This document shows positions 6,158 to 6,992 of a DNA stretch of 6,992 nucleotides, piece after piece; position 1 is the stretch's first letter, and each line of letters starts with the position of its first letter. This stretch comes from UBA6772 sp963933205 (GTDB lineage Bacteria; Bacteroidota; Bacteroidia; Flavobacteriales; UBA7430): positions 1 through 6,992 of the forward strand of contig CAWVTK010000100.1 in assembly GCA_963933205.1 (NCBI GenBank), in the 5' to 3' direction. Position numbers and translations under genes: made by a program. A model generated the notes under the pieces. The model saw only the letters and a program-made list of their open reading frames with translations. It had not been told where the DNA came from and searched no databases.

Positions 6158-6992
6158 ATGAAGCTTTGTATTGCAGAAAAACCCAGTGTAGCTAGAGAGA
6201 TAGCGGAGGTTATTGGTGCAAAAGAAAAAAGAATTGGCTACTACGAAGGCAATGGCTACCAAGTAACCTGGACTTTTGGGCACTTTTGTACTTTAAAGGA
6301 ACCGCACGAATACAATCCATCGTGGAAAGCTTGGAACTTGAGTTACTTGCCTATTTTACCGCCTGCTTACGAAATTAAGTTAATAGACAATAAGGGAGTT
6401 AAGGAGCAGTTTAACATTATAAAACACTTAGTAGCTTCGTGTACAAAGGTTATTAATTGTGGAGATGCTGGGCAAGAAGGAGAACTTATTCAACGTTGGG
6501 TACTCGAGCATGCTGGAAATACGAAGCCTATTGATAGGCTTTGGATTTCGTCGCTTACGAATGAAGCGATAAGAGAAGGGTTTTCCAAGCTTCAGGATGG
6601 TAAAAAGTTTGATAGACTCTACAATGCAGGAAAATCTAGAGCCATTGGCGATTGGGTTTTAGGCTTTAATGCAACCCGACTGTATACCTTGCGTTATGGT
6701 AATGGCAAGCAAGTTTTGTCTATAGGCAGAGTGCAAACGCCTACTTTGGCCATGATTGTAAACCGTCAGAAAGAAATTGAAAGCTTTAAACCCAGTCCTT
6801 ATTGGGTACTGCAAACAAACTATAAGAATACTGTTTTTAATGCCGAAGCTGGTAAGTTTACTCAACTAGCTAAAGCAGAGGAGCAGTTGGCTTTAATGTC
6901 TCAGTCCGATTTTGAGGTTTTATCCAACCAAACTAAAGAGGGAAAGGAGAGTCCCTTACGCTTGTTTGATTTAACTTCTTTACAAGTTACGT
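6158..6992 (+). CDS. topB: DNA topoisomerase III, N-terminal part (cut by the window end)
   Basis: A type IA topoisomerase, which passes DNA through a transient single-strand break and helps resolve recombination and replication intermediates. The frame is open for 278 codons to the window end. The TOPRIM domain begins at MKLCIAEKPSVAREIA, with Glu7 as the conserved acid. The second TOPRIM motif is CGDAGQEGELIQRW (101-114), with Asp103 and Glu107; the second Asp of the classical DxDxE is Gly105, a variant I recall from other TopB proteins. Further family blocks are ISSLTNEAI (130-138), SRAIGDWVLGFNATRLYT (160-177), SIGRVQTPTLAMIV (188-201) and PLRLFDLTSLQ (266-276). The catalytic tyrosine lies downstream of the window. 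There is no Shine-Dalgarno sequence before the ATG. Family length is usually 650-850 residues, so over half is missing here. No conjugation or integration genes are nearby, so it looks like a chromosomal copy. Confidence 0.95.
   Translation, partial: MKLCIAEKPSVAREIAEVIGAKEKRIGYYEGNGYQVTWTFGHFCTLKEPHEYNPSWKAWNLSYLPILPPAYEIKLIDNKGVKEQFNIIKHLVASCTKVINCGDAGQEGELIQRWVLEHAGNTKPIDRLWISSLTNEAIREGFSKLQDGKKFDRLYNAGKSRAIGDWVLGFNATRLYTLRYGNGKQVLSIGRVQTPTLAMIVNRQKEIESFKPSPYWVLQTNYKNTVFNAEAGKFTQLAKAEEQLALMSQSDFEVLSNQTKEGKESPLRLFDLTSLQVT

Noticed and set aside
6659..6865. 68-codon minus-strand frame opposite topB
   Set aside because: It is antisense to conserved TopB motifs, including SIGRVQTPTL.
6158..6992. 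topB as a sign of an integrative conjugative element
   Set aside because: Element-borne topB genes exist in Bacteroidota, but no tra, integrase or relaxase gene is near and the neighbours are housekeeping-like.

Overview
The window looks like ordinary chromosomal DNA of a Bacteroidota bacterium, most likely a flavobacterium-like (Flavobacteriales) lineage. The grounds are protein family content: a BatA-type membrane protein, a dihydroorotase-like protein without its histidine ligands, a TIGR02757/DUF2400 protein and a metal-type KdsA. AT-rich DNA and the absence of clear Shine-Dalgarno sequences before the starts agree with this. No taxonomic marker such as rRNA is present, so this is inference.

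Layout. Bases 1-188 hold no recognisable gene, only a 45-codon minus-strand reading frame that ends in TAG and then reads on, protein-like, to the left edge. From 6025 down to 189, five minus-strand genes lie head to tail with gaps of 46, 9, 41 and 2 bases. In transcription order they are a TIGR02757 family protein, a three-helix BatA/VWA membrane protein, a dihydroorotase-like protein, an alpha/beta hydrolase that starts with TTG, and kdsA (3-deoxy-8-phosphooctulonate synthase). The spacing suggests a single transcript. A 132-base divergent spacer (6026-6157) separates this cluster from a plus-strand topB (DNA topoisomerase III), whose N-terminal 278 codons are present before the window ends.

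Functions. KdsA makes the Kdo precursor of lipopolysaccharide, so the cell is Gram-negative. TopB acts on single-stranded regions of DNA. The BatA-like protein should sit in the inner membrane and display a von Willebrand factor A fold. The dihydroorotase-like protein is the most interesting gene: every metal-binding histidine of the active site is replaced, while the two aspartates at ligand positions remain, so a direct role in pyrimidine synthesis is doubtful. The TIGR02757 protein carries a motif that resembles the catalytic region of HhH-GPD DNA glycosylases. I see no obvious shared pathway for the cluster.

I found no mobile element, CRISPR array, tRNA, rRNA, riboswitch or convincing terminator, and no clearly new multi-gene system. 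The points worth following up concern single proteins and the left edge.
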